From assembly GCF_963678425.1 (NCBI RefSeq), contig NZ_OY782853.1:372001-436000 (forward strand): 64,000 nucleotides of DNA, read 5' to 3'. The translations under genes and the position numbers were made by a program. The notes beneath the pieces are model-generated. The model ran no database searches, was not told the origin of the DNA, and saw only the letters and a list, made by a program, of their open reading frames with translations. Below are positions 34,628-43,162 of the stretch, one piece after another (position 1 is the first letter of the stretch; every line of letters begins with the position of its first letter). The DNA comes from an uncultured Bacteroides sp. Its GTDB lineage: Bacteria > Bacteroidota > Bacteroidia > Bacteroidales > Bacteroidaceae.

Positions 34628-34836
34628 GGGCTTTATGAAATAAAATAACGTCTCCGGTCAAAAATTACTCTAAAAACGCCAAATATTGAACTTCCAGAGT
34701 TTAAAAAACTGCTTATTTTGTTTCATTACGAAACTTTAAAACAAAATGCTAAAGTTAATAGGCTTTTCACTATCCTATTTGAGTACACTTCATATTTCAT
34801 TTCGTTTATGTAAGAAATAACTTTAACAAGAGAAAC

Positions 34837-37536
34837 ATGAAAAAAAATCTACTTTTATCGTTCTTCACGCTGGCTTTCGCCTTTAATGCCACTGCACAAA
34901 AGATTGACTTCAATCTGCCTGGCAGACAGCCGGAACAAGTCACCGAAAACGGCTTCATTCCGTGGGCCATAACCACAGGAGTTAAAGACACTCTGGTAAT
35001 AGACGAAACAAGCGGATTAAAAATCATTGTTGCCAACGGCCCTAACTCGGCAGGAAAAACATTGAAAGCCAACTGGTGGAAAGACGGAGTGAGCAAATAC
35101 TCGAAACTGATAGGAGACGGTATAGCCGTATATGACTTCGTTAACAACAACACACCGCAGTTGCAATCGGGTTCGGCTGAACTCACCATCACATTCAGCG
35201 GCCTCACGGCGGGCAAACATTCCATTCTTGCATACCACAACAACACCGATGGATTCACAGCTCCGCCAGTGGACGTATATGTAGACAACGTGAAAATGGT
35301 ATCGGGAACACCACAGACCAACAGAGCACAAAAAGCCTCAGAAAGTGGTCAGTCGTATGTTACGTTCAACGCAGAGGCTGGCAAGGACGTGGTGATATCT
35401 TACCGTACTGTTCCCGACCCATCAGTGAACTACACCGTTCAATATTTTACAACCACAGTGTTTGTCAATGCCATTATTCTGGACGAGCCGAACCCACTAA
35501 CAACGGCATTGAATCCAACCCCAGACAATCGTGATATGCACACCGATGCCGACAATGGCACCTGCACACTGAAGTGGTCGCCAGCAGCAACAGCGGTGAA
35601 ACACCATCTTTATATGGGTACATCCGAAGGCGCTATGAACGAAATCGCTATCCAAACAGATACATTCTATGTAATGAAAGATGCGTATTCACTGAACACG
35701 TACTATTGGCGGGTGGATGAGGAAGACGCAACAGGAAATACATATAAAGGCGAGACATGGTCATTCCGTCCACGACATCTCGCTTTCCCTGGCGCAGAGG
35801 GCTACGGCCGCTATGCCACCGGAGGAAGAGGCGGCACAGTGTATCATGTAACATCGCTTGATGATGATTTATTATTACCGCAACCAGGAACTTTCCGTTA
35901 TGGAATTAGTAAAGTCAGCGGACCGCGGACCATCGTGTTCGACATTGGCGGAGTTATCCAGTTAAAAGGTCGTCTGACATGTAGCGACGCCTATGTTACC
36001 ATTGCAGGACAGACTGCCCCCGGCAATGGAATCATGTTCCGCTCGTGCCCGTTCGGCATGGCATCAGAAGGCATCACCCGTTTTCTGCACATGTTTCTCG
36101 GTCATGATGCTGCAACATCTGAGACTGGATGTGACGGACTGGGAATGGCCGGAAACAACCACGCTATCATGGACCATTGCTCCATAAGCTGGACTATAGA
36201 CGAAGCTTTCAGTAGTCGTAATGCGAAGAACGTTACATTGCAGCGCACCATGATATCAGAAGCACTGAACGTTGCCAACCATCCTAACTACCCTTCAGGT
36301 ACAGCGCATGGCTATGCAGCTACGATAGGTGGAGACACCGGGTCATGCCATCATAACCTGTTGGCTCACAACGAAGGCAGAAACTGGAGTCTCTCAGGCG
36401 GTCTGGACGGCGGCGGCGCTTATGCCGGTCACCATGACGTATTCAATAACGTGTGCTACAACTGGGGCGGACGTGCTACAGACGGTGGAACTCACGAGGG
36501 AAACTTTGTAAGCAACTACTACAAAATGGGGCCATCTACAAAGAAGCTGCAACTGCTTACCGCGCAACTCGAAGGTACCGGCACCGGCTCGCAAAGTTAT
36601 TACGTGAGTGGAAATATCCGCAAAAATCTTGATGGAAGCAAGACTCAGGACAAACTCGATGATACTTATAAATATACTCTGTCAAACGGACAGGTGCTGA
36701 ACTGGACTGTATTCCAAGACAAACCATTCTTTGAATCATACGCCACCATCGAGACAGCTGATGCTGCTTACAAAAATGTGATGTCCGACGTGGGCTGCAA
36801 TATGCCAATGCTCGACAACCACGACATACGTATGGTGAACGAAACTCTTAAAGGCATCACCACAACCGTAGGTAGCAGGTCGGGAAAGAAAGGTCTTATC
36901 GACTCTGAAGAGGATGGTAAATGTGAAGGCTTCAACGGCATCAACATTTACGAAGCACGCAGAACAAGCGATTTCGACACCGACAATGACGGTATGCCGG
37001 ACTGGTGGGAGAAGGCGAAAGGGCTGAATCCTGCTGAAGCAGACAATAATACCGACCCGGATAAAGATGGATACACCGTTCTGGAAGATTATCTTAACTG
37101 GCTTGCAGAACCTCACTTCACGATAAATAAAGGCATAAGCATAAACCTGAAAGAGTATTTCGCAGGCTATGACAACAATCCTTCATTCCAGATTATCGGA
37201 AGTTCAGATATGTTCTACGATTGCAACGAAGGTATCTGCACATTCACCCCTGCACCATCGTTCACAGGTTTCCAGAGCATTAAGGTAAAGGCAACAGATG
37301 ATGACAAAGTCGGTTCGCTGACACGTAACTTCAACTTCTATGTATCAAGCGAGGCAACAGGCATCAACAACGTTCAGTCCGACGACACGTCGGCCGCAAG
37401 CGATATCTACAACGTTTCCGGCATAAAAGTTCGCTCAAATGCCAGCAGCACTGATATATCAACCCTTACCCCCGGTATTTACATCGTAAAGAAGCAGCAC
37501 GACAAAACGGCAGCAACGAAAATAATAAGAAAATAA
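34837..37536 (+). CDS. Secreted pectate lyase-like protein (PL1 family) with C-terminal sorting-like domain
   Basis: 899 residues. Signal peptide MKKNLLLSFFTLAFAFNATAQ. Residues ~22-215 form a carbohydrate-associated beta region; a fibronectin-III-like segment follows (~220-310; TLKWSPAATAVKHHLYMGTS, TYYWRVDE). The right-handed beta-helix starts at FPGAEGYGRYATGGRGG, the usual entry of Bacteroidetes PL1 lyases, with FDIGGVIQLKGRL, ITIAGQTAPG-like and DHCSISWTIDEAF on the helix. DTDNDGMPDWWEKAKGLNP is a calcium-binding thrombospondin-3-like motif. The last ~60 residues (DIYNVSGIKVR...LTPGIYIVKK) are sorting-domain-like. It likely cleaves pectic galacturonan by beta-elimination. No SusC/D or other CAZyme neighbours; its base composition is richer in G+C than the Rhs island. 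Confidence 0.85.
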   Translation: MKKNLLLSFFTLAFAFNATAQKIDFNLPGRQPEQVTENGFIPWAITTGVKDTLVIDETSGLKIIVANGPNSAGKTLKANWWKDGVSKYSKLIGDGIAVYDFVNNNTPQLQSGSAELTITFSGLTAGKHSILAYHNNTDGFTAPPVDVYVDNVKMVSGTPQTNRAQKASESGQSYVTFNAEAGKDVVISYRTVPDPSVNYTVQYFTTTVFVNAIILDEPNPLTTALNPTPDNRDMHTDADNGTCTLKWSPAATAVKHHLYMGTSEGAMNEIAIQTDTFYVMKDAYSLNTYYWRVDEEDATGNTYKGETWSFRPRHLAFPGAEGYGRYATGGRGGTVYHVTSLDDDLLLPQPGTFRYGISKVSGPRTIVFDIGGVIQLKGRLTCSDAYVTIAGQTAPGNGIMFRSCPFGMASEGITRFLHMFLGHDAATSETGCDGLGMAGNNHAIMDHCSISWTIDEAFSSRNAKNVTLQRTMISEALNVANHPNYPSGTAHGYAATIGGDTGSCHHNLLAHNEGRNWSLSGGLDGGGAYAGHHDVFNNVCYNWGGRATDGGTHEGNFVSNYYKMGPSTKKLQLLTAQLEGTGTGSQSYYVSGNIRKNLDGSKTQDKLDDTYKYTLSNGQVLNWTVFQDKPFFESYATIETADAAYKNVMSDVGCNMPMLDNHDIRMVNETLKGITTTVGSRSGKKGLIDSEEDGKCEGFNGINIYEARRTSDFDTDNDGMPDWWEKAKGLNPAEADNNTDPDKDGYTVLEDYLNWLAEPHFTINKGISINLKEYFAGYDNNPSFQIIGSSDMFYDCNEGICTFTPAPSFTGFQSIKVKATDDDKVGSLTRNFNFYVSSEATGINNVQSDDTSAASDIYNVSGIKVRSNASSTDISTLTPGIYIVKKQHDKTAATKIIRK

Positions 37537-37615
37537 TTTACCAACAGACAGTTCCGGCAACCCCATACAAACAGTATGAATAATGGAAAAAAAAGTGTAT
37601 GTAGAGGTATAAAAA

Positions 37616-37657
37616 GCAAAAGAGACTGTTCAGTTGAACAGTCTCTTTTGCTTTTTT
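37616..37657. terminator. Bidirectional terminator between the pectate lyase gene and sufS
   Basis: Perfect 16-bp stem (37616-37631 with 37636-37651), AGTT loop, T-run to the right and A-run to the left. It lies between convergent genes. Confidence 0.9.
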
Positions 37658-37666
37658 ATGTATTTT

Positions 37667-38881
37667 CTAAAACATCTTTCTTACCCGTTCGATGCCTGCA
37701 ACCAGTGCATCGACTTCCTCTTTGGTGTTATACAAACCGAAAGAAGCACGGACAGTTCCTTCTATGCCCAGAGCCTGCATAAGCGGTTGAGCACAATGGT
37801 GACCGGTGCGAACAGCGATTCCAAGGCGGTCGAGCAATGTTCCCATATCAAAGTGATGGATGTCTCCTACAAGGAAAGAGATTACACTACCCTTCTGATC
37901 TGCCTCGCCAAAGATTCTCATGCCCTCAATTGCTTTAAGGCGTTGCATGGCATAGGTTGTAAGCTCGTGTTCATAAGCACCAATCTGATCCATTCCAATC
38001 TTTGAGACATAATCAAGAGAGACAGCCAGTGCGGTGGTTCCGATATAATCGGGGGTACCTGCTTCAAACTTGAAAGGAAGTTCATTGAATACTGTCTTCT
38101 CAAAGCTTACTGTCTGAATCATCTCTCCTCCCCCTTGGTAAGGCGGAAGTTTATCGAGCCATTCTTCCTTTCCGTAAAGAACACCGACACCCGTTGGGCC
38201 GTATATCTTGTGTCCGGAGAAGGCATAAAAATCTGCATCCAGGTCCTGAACATCTACTTTCATGTGAGGAACAGACTGTGCACCGTCTACTAAAACAGGC
38301 ACGTCGTGCTCATGAGCAAAGGCAATCATCTCCTTAACCGGATTGATGGTTCCCAGCACATTGGAAACATGTGCTATAGAAACCAGTTTTGTCCGTTCTG
38401 AGAAGAACGATTTATACTCTTCCATGATCAGTTCGCCCTTTTCATTGATAGGCACAACCTTTATAGTGATTCCTTTGCGGGCAGCAAGCATCTGCCAGGG
38501 AACAATATTACTGTGGTGTTCCATCACGGAGATGATAATCTCATCGCCTTCCTTGCAAAAAGCTTCGCCGAAACTGAAGGCAAGAAGATTGATTGATTCC
38601 GTGGTACCACGGGTAAAAATCACTTCGTTTGTACTGCGGGCATTGATAAACTGCTGGACAGTTTTACGTGAACCTTCATGCAATTCCGTAGCTTGCTGGC
38701 TCAGGAAGTGAACTCCGCGGTGAACATTTGCATTCACTGAGTAATACTCCTCCGTAATTGCTTCGACCATACAGCGGGGCTTCTGAGTGGTTGCTCCGTT
38801 ATCGAAATATATCAAAGGCTTGCCATACACTTCGCGCTGAAGTATAGGGAAATCCTGACGAATAGCTTCTATATTGATCAT
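37667..38881 (-). CDS. sufS: Cysteine desulfurase SufS
   Basis: PLP enzyme that takes sulfur from cysteine for Fe-S cluster assembly. 404 residues. YAFSGHKIYGPTGVGVLYG carries the PLP lysine (Lys225); RTGHHCAQPLMQAL carries the active-site cysteine (Cys363) in the group II (SufS) context. SVMEHHSNIVPWQ is a further family motif. Last gene of the leftward sufB-sufC-sufD-sufS series; ends at a bidirectional terminator. No sufE or sufU is adjacent. Confidence 0.95.
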   Translation of the reverse strand: MINIEAIRQDFPILQREVYGKPLIYFDNGATTQKPRCMVEAITEEYYSVNANVHRGVHFLSQQATELHEGSRKTVQQFINARSTNEVIFTRGTTESINLLAFSFGEAFCKEGDEIIISVMEHHSNIVPWQMLAARKGITIKVVPINEKGELIMEEYKSFFSERTKLVSIAHVSNVLGTINPVKEMIAFAHEHDVPVLVDGAQSVPHMKVDVQDLDADFYAFSGHKIYGPTGVGVLYGKEEWLDKLPPYQGGGEMIQTVSFEKTVFNELPFKFEAGTPDYIGTTALAVSLDYVSKIGMDQIGAYEHELTTYAMQRLKAIEGMRIFGEADQKGSVISFLVGDIHHFDMGTLLDRLGIAVRTGHHCAQPLMQALGIEGTVRASFGLYNTKEEVDALVAGIERVRKMF

Positions 38882-38908
38882 TGATTTCTTTTTTATTTAT
38901 CAATAAAC

Positions 38909-40249
38909 TTATTTGCACCCTGCGCAACCCACACATTTACTTAATTCGCCACGGAAACGTTTCTCTATCAACAAATGCAGACGTTCTTTAAGAACATCTA
39001 TGCGGATATTGTCAACTACTTCATTAACGAAAGCAAACATAAGCAGTAAGCGGGCTTCTCTTTGTGAGATACCGCGAGCCTGCATATAGAAAAGAGCTCC
39101 TTCATCCAGTTGTCCAACCGTTGCTCCATGACCGCACTTCACATCGTCGGCATAGATTTCCAGCTGTGGCTGGGTGAACATTCGGGCATCCTTAGTTATA
39201 CATAGATTGCGGTTTGTCTGCTGAGAGAATGTTTTCTGAGCATCCTTACGAACCAAAACCTTTCCTGCAAATGCGCCACGTGCTTCATCGTCCAGGATAT
39301 ACTTAAAGAGTTCATTGCTGGTACAGTTGGAAACTGCATGGTCAATAAACGTATAATTATCTACATACTGATTTTTATCTGCAATAGCCATACCGCAAAG
39401 GTTTATCTCGGCATGTTCACCAGCCAGTAAAACGTGTGTACGGTTACGGGTAGTACCGTTATGCAGTGTCATTCCGTTGAGAAGAACGTTTGATCCTGCC
39501 TCCTGACGTACATAACAATTGGAGATTCTTGTACTTGCCACATGAGTTTCTTCCAGCTCATACATATCAAACACTGTATTCGGTCCTGCAAACACCTCTA
39601 TTACCTGAGTAGTGAGGAAGTTCACCTGATCCTGTGCATGGTCGCAAACCAGAAGTTTGGCTTGTGCACCGTCTTCAAGTACCACAAGAACACGACGGTT
39701 GACCATAAAGTCCACATCTCCCCTAAGGATATTCACCAGCTGAATGGTGCGTTCCACCACTACTCCTTTGGGAATATAAAGGAAGACACCATCCTGAGCG
39801 AATGTAGTATTGAAAGCTGTTACTCCGTCTTCCGAAGTTTTGGCCAGCTTACCATAATACTTGCTCACAAGTTCCGGATGAGTCTGGGCCATCTCTTTCA
39901 GACTGCCCATCAGCACTCCTTCTGGAAGTTCAACCTTTGGCTGAGCTTTGGTGTAAAAAGCATCGTTCACAACGAAGTACAGCGAAGTGCTCATGTTTGG
40001 CACGTCACATTTAAACACTTCATACGGATTAACCGGCATTTCCAGACGGTTCAGGTTCAATCCATAATCCGGAGCAAAGGCTTCGCTTATATCTGTATAT
40101 TTATAATCTTCCAGCTTCTGGGTGGGAAAGCCCAATCGTTCAAAGTCGGCAAAGGCCTCAACGCGTTTGGCATTGAGAACTTCCGCACTGTGTGAACAAA
40201 TCATCGCTTCACACTGAGAAAAGAGGTCGATATATTGTTGTTCTACCAT
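38909..40249 (-). CDS. sufD: Fe-S assembly scaffold protein SufD
   Basis: 446 residues. SufD pairs with SufB on the SufC2 ATPase to build Fe-S clusters. The C-terminal half is the SufBD beta-helix (FDMYELEETHVASTRISNCY; CGHGATVGQLDEGALFYMQA; RGISQREARLLLMFAFVNEV). The N terminus (FERLGFPTQKLEDYKYTDIS) is typical of SufD. The C terminus ends in a short cysteine cluster (CVGCAGCK). It starts 52 bp after sufC and is followed by sufS. Confidence 0.93.
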   Translation of the reverse strand: MVEQQYIDLFSQCEAMICSHSAEVLNAKRVEAFADFERLGFPTQKLEDYKYTDISEAFAPDYGLNLNRLEMPVNPYEVFKCDVPNMSTSLYFVVNDAFYTKAQPKVELPEGVLMGSLKEMAQTHPELVSKYYGKLAKTSEDGVTAFNTTFAQDGVFLYIPKGVVVERTIQLVNILRGDVDFMVNRRVLVVLEDGAQAKLLVCDHAQDQVNFLTTQVIEVFAGPNTVFDMYELEETHVASTRISNCYVRQEAGSNVLLNGMTLHNGTTRNRTHVLLAGEHAEINLCGMAIADKNQYVDNYTFIDHAVSNCTSNELFKYILDDEARGAFAGKVLVRKDAQKTFSQQTNRNLCITKDARMFTQPQLEIYADDVKCGHGATVGQLDEGALFYMQARGISQREARLLLMFAFVNEVVDNIRIDVLKERLHLLIEKRFRGELSKCVGCAGCK

Positions 40250-40301
40250 AATCTTATTTGTTAACTGCCGGCATTCAAATGAGATGCCAACAAATTAATT
40301 A

Positions 40302-41054
40302 TTATTCTCCCAGTTCTTTCTTAATCCAGTCATAACCCTTTTCTTCTAGTTCAAGAGCTAATTCCGGTCCGGCAGTCTTTACGATTTTTCCCTGATAAAG
40401 TACATGTACAATATCCGGCTTGATATAATCAAGCAATCGTTGGTAGTGAGTAATCACAATTGTAGAGTTCTCAGGAGTCTTCAAAAGGTTTACTCCGTTA
40501 GCCACAATGCGAAGGGCGTCAATATCAAGGCCACTGTCTGTCTCATCCAATATAGACAAACGAGGTTCCAACATTGCCATCTGGAAAATCTCATTTCTTT
40601 TCTTCTCACCGCCACTGAAACCTTCGTTTACAGAGCGGTTTGCCAGCTTGGTATCGAGCTCAACCACCGCGCGCTTTTCACGCATCAGTTTCAGGAACTC
40701 ACTGGCTGTAAGAGCAGGAATCCCTTTATATTTGCGATGTTCATTCACAGCAGTACGCATAAAATTCACCATACTTACTCCGGGAATCTCCACCGGGTAC
40801 TGGAAACTTAGGAAAATACCTTCACGGCTGCGGTCTTCGGGAGGAAGTTCCAACAAGTCTTTTCCGTAAAAATGAACAGAACCTTTGGTCACTTCAAAAG
40901 CCGGATTACCGGTCAATACCGACGACAATGTACTTTTTCCTGATCCGTTGGGCCCCATGATGGCATGAACCTCTCCGGGTTTCACAGTCAGGTTTATTCC
41001 TTTTAATATCTCTTTGCCGTTAATACTGGCATGTAAATCTTTTATCTCGAGCAT
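40302..41054 (-). CDS. sufC: Fe-S assembly ATPase SufC
   Basis: 250-residue ABC-type ATPase of the SufBCD complex. Walker A GPNGSGKST (~35-43), Q-loop FLSFQYPVEIPGVS, signature SGGEKKRNEIFQM, Walker B LSILDETDSGLD, switch His in VITHYQRLL. The SGGEKKRNE signature is characteristic of SufC. Between sufB and sufD; spacing of 17 bp to sufB. Confidence 0.96.
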   Translation of the reverse strand: MLEIKDLHASINGKEILKGINLTVKPGEVHAIMGPNGSGKSTLSSVLTGNPAFEVTKGSVHFYGKDLLELPPEDRSREGIFLSFQYPVEIPGVSMVNFMRTAVNEHRKYKGIPALTASEFLKLMREKRAVVELDTKLANRSVNEGFSGGEKKRNEIFQMAMLEPRLSILDETDSGLDIDALRIVANGVNLLKTPENSTIVITHYQRLLDYIKPDIVHVLYQGKIVKTAGPELALELEEKGYDWIKKELGE

Positions 41055-41071
41055 ATTATTTTAGTTTTTAT

Positions 41072-42526
41072 TTATCCTACTGAACCTTCCAAAGAAACCT
41101 GCAGCAGCTTCTGAGCTTCCACAGCAAACTCCATCGGAAGTTTATTAATTACTTCTTTTGCATAACCATTTACAATCAAACCAATAGCATCTTCCGTTGA
41201 GATACCTCTCTGATTGCAATAGAACAGCTGATCTTCACTGATCTTTGATGTAGTAGCTTCGTGCTCAACTACCGCTGTTTCGTTATGAATATCCATGTAA
41301 GGGAAAGTATGAGCTCCACACTTGTCGCCTAACAAAAGACTGTCACACTGGCTATAGTTTCGGGAACCTTCGGCTTTCTCTACCACTTTAACCAATCCAC
41401 GGTATGAGTTCTGGCTATGCCCTGCAGAAATACCCTTAGACATAATAGTGCTCTTGGTATTCTTTCCCAGGTGAATCATCTTGGTACCGGTGTCTGCCTG
41501 CTGATAGTTATTGGTTACCGCCACAGAGTAAAATTCCGCCACGGAGTTATCTCCGGCCAAAATGCAGCTTGGATATTTCCATGTAATAGCCGATCCGGTT
41601 TCTACCTGAGTCCAGGATAGTTTGGAATCATTTCCTTTACAAATTCCACGTTTGGTCACAAAATTGTAAACTCCGCCTTTACCTTTACTATCTCCCGGAT
41701 ACCAGTTCTGTACGGTTGAGTACTTTACTTCTGCCCGTTCGTGGATAATTATTTCCACAATGGCAGCATGCAGTTGGTTTTCATCACGCATTGGAGCGGT
41801 ACAACCTTCCAGATAACTAACATAAGCATCATCATCAGCAACGATCAGTGTTCTTTCAAACTGACCGGTATTAGCCGCATTGATACGGAAATAAGTAGAA
41901 AGTTCCATTGGACAACGTACTCCTTTAGGAATATAAACAAACGATCCGTCAGAGAATACCGCAGAGTTAAGAGCTGCAAAGAAATTATCTCTATAGCCTA
42001 CCACACTGCCCAGGTATTTTTTCACAAGGTCAGGATGTTCACGAACTGCTTCACTAAAGGAGCAGAATATAATTCCTTTCTCCATCAGTGATTCTTTAAA
42101 TGTAGTCTTTACAGACACTGAGTCCATTACCGCATCTACCGCCATTCCGCTTAACGCAAGGCGTTCTTCCAAAGGAATACCCAGCTTATTAAATGTTTTA
42201 ATAAGTTCAGGATCAACATCATCCATTGATTTTGGTCCTTCCTTCTTCTTGGTAGGATCAGCATAGTAACTAATACTCTGATAATCAATTTCAGGAATAG
42301 TAAGATGCGCCCATGTTGGCATGTCCAATGTCAACCAGTGGCGATAAGCCTTTAAACGGAATTCAAGTAACCATTCCGGCTCATTCTTTTTTGCAGAGAT
42401 CAGACGAATCACATCTTCATTAAGTCCTATTGGGATAATGTCAGTCTGAACGTCGGTAGTGAAGCCATATTTATACTTCTCTTCCGTAATCTCTTTCAAA
42501 TATTTATTGGGTTCTTCTTGTTGCAT
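41072..42526 (-). CDS. sufB: Fe-S assembly scaffold protein SufB
   Basis: 484 residues. The main scaffold of the SUF system. KKGIIFCSFSEAVREHPDLV-type N-terminal segment, core beta-helix with VYNFVTKRGICKGNDSKLSW (the conserved Cys), and C-terminal FPYMDIHNETAVVEHEATTS / SEDQLFYCNQRGISTEDAI. Length and motifs are typical. It starts 2 bp after the CvpA gene ends, so both probably share a transcript. Confidence 0.96.
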   Translation of the reverse strand: MQQEEPNKYLKEITEEKYKYGFTTDVQTDIIPIGLNEDVIRLISAKKNEPEWLLEFRLKAYRHWLTLDMPTWAHLTIPEIDYQSISYYADPTKKKEGPKSMDDVDPELIKTFNKLGIPLEERLALSGMAVDAVMDSVSVKTTFKESLMEKGIIFCSFSEAVREHPDLVKKYLGSVVGYRDNFFAALNSAVFSDGSFVYIPKGVRCPMELSTYFRINAANTGQFERTLIVADDDAYVSYLEGCTAPMRDENQLHAAIVEIIIHERAEVKYSTVQNWYPGDSKGKGGVYNFVTKRGICKGNDSKLSWTQVETGSAITWKYPSCILAGDNSVAEFYSVAVTNNYQQADTGTKMIHLGKNTKSTIMSKGISAGHSQNSYRGLVKVVEKAEGSRNYSQCDSLLLGDKCGAHTFPYMDIHNETAVVEHEATTSKISEDQLFYCNQRGISTEDAIGLIVNGYAKEVINKLPMEFAVEAQKLLQVSLEGSVG

Positions 42527-42528
42527 AT

Positions 42529-43029
42529 TTAATGAATATATTTAGTCGAAACTTGTTTAACCAGAGGGAATATGATTCCCGCAACTTTCTGCGTAGGATA
42601 ATATAACAGAGCTTCCTCCTTATTTGTTTGCGAAATCAGATGATTACTACCATCAATGAATTGCACAACATTAATGAATATGCTTATTATCAAAAGGTAT
42701 TTTAGTCCGCCAAGAGCCGCTCCTGCCCATCTGTTCAGCCAGTTTATGTGCATGGCTTCAAGAGTCTTGGTAAGGAATCCGCCGGCAAAAGTGGAAAGTA
42801 ATGGCACAGCTACCCAGATCATCATAAAGGCAAGTCCTTTAGCAAAAGTCATTGAGCTAGAGACTGAAGGACAAAGCTTCTCAGCCAAAGGCATATACAG
42901 AAGTCTTGCAATATATAATCCCAGGAGTAGTCCTACTGTAGAAACAAGGAGTTTTACTCCGCCTTTCATATAACCCATCACAGCTCCGGCCCCTACAACC
43001 AGCAATATCAATAGATCTATTTTCTTCAT
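42529..43029 (-). CDS. CvpA family membrane protein
   Basis: 166 residues, four hydrophobic helices. KIDLLILLVVGAGAVMGYMK (first helix), LLVSTVGLLLGLYIARLLY, MIWVAVPLLSTFAGGFL, NRWAGAALGGLKYLLIISIF. The GxxxGxxxGG-rich pattern fits CvpA/colicin V production proteins, whose role is in envelope homeostasis. Immediately before sufB. Confidence 0.8.
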   Translation of the reverse strand: MKKIDLLILLVVGAGAVMGYMKGGVKLLVSTVGLLLGLYIARLLYMPLAEKLCPSVSSSMTFAKGLAFMMIWVAVPLLSTFAGGFLTKTLEAMHINWLNRWAGAALGGLKYLLIISIFINVVQFIDGSNHLISQTNKEEALLYYPTQKVAGIIFPLVKQVSTKYIH

Positions 43030-43047
43030 ACTAATTTATAAATAACA

Positions 43048-43106
43048 AATGTGCCGATGTGCCTGTTACTATACCATAGATTGATACGTCAGCACATCGG
43101 CACATT
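43048..43106. repeat. Long inverted repeat downstream of infB
   Basis: AATGTGCCGATGTGC (43048-43062) is matched exactly by its complement at 43092-43106, with a 29-nt loop. Further right, GCCTATTGGC is another small palindrome. No T-run follows, so it is not a standard terminator; it looks like an intergenic repeat. The rest of the 133-bp gap is featureless. Confidence 0.6.
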
Positions 43107-43162
43107 ATTATTGTCTTACAGACTAGCTAATACGCCTATTGGCATATTAACCAATCAGTATA

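Noticed and set aside
34602..34661. Longer rnhB start
   Set aside because: A promoter -7 element (34620-34627) lies inside it, and the extra residues are not RNase HII-like.
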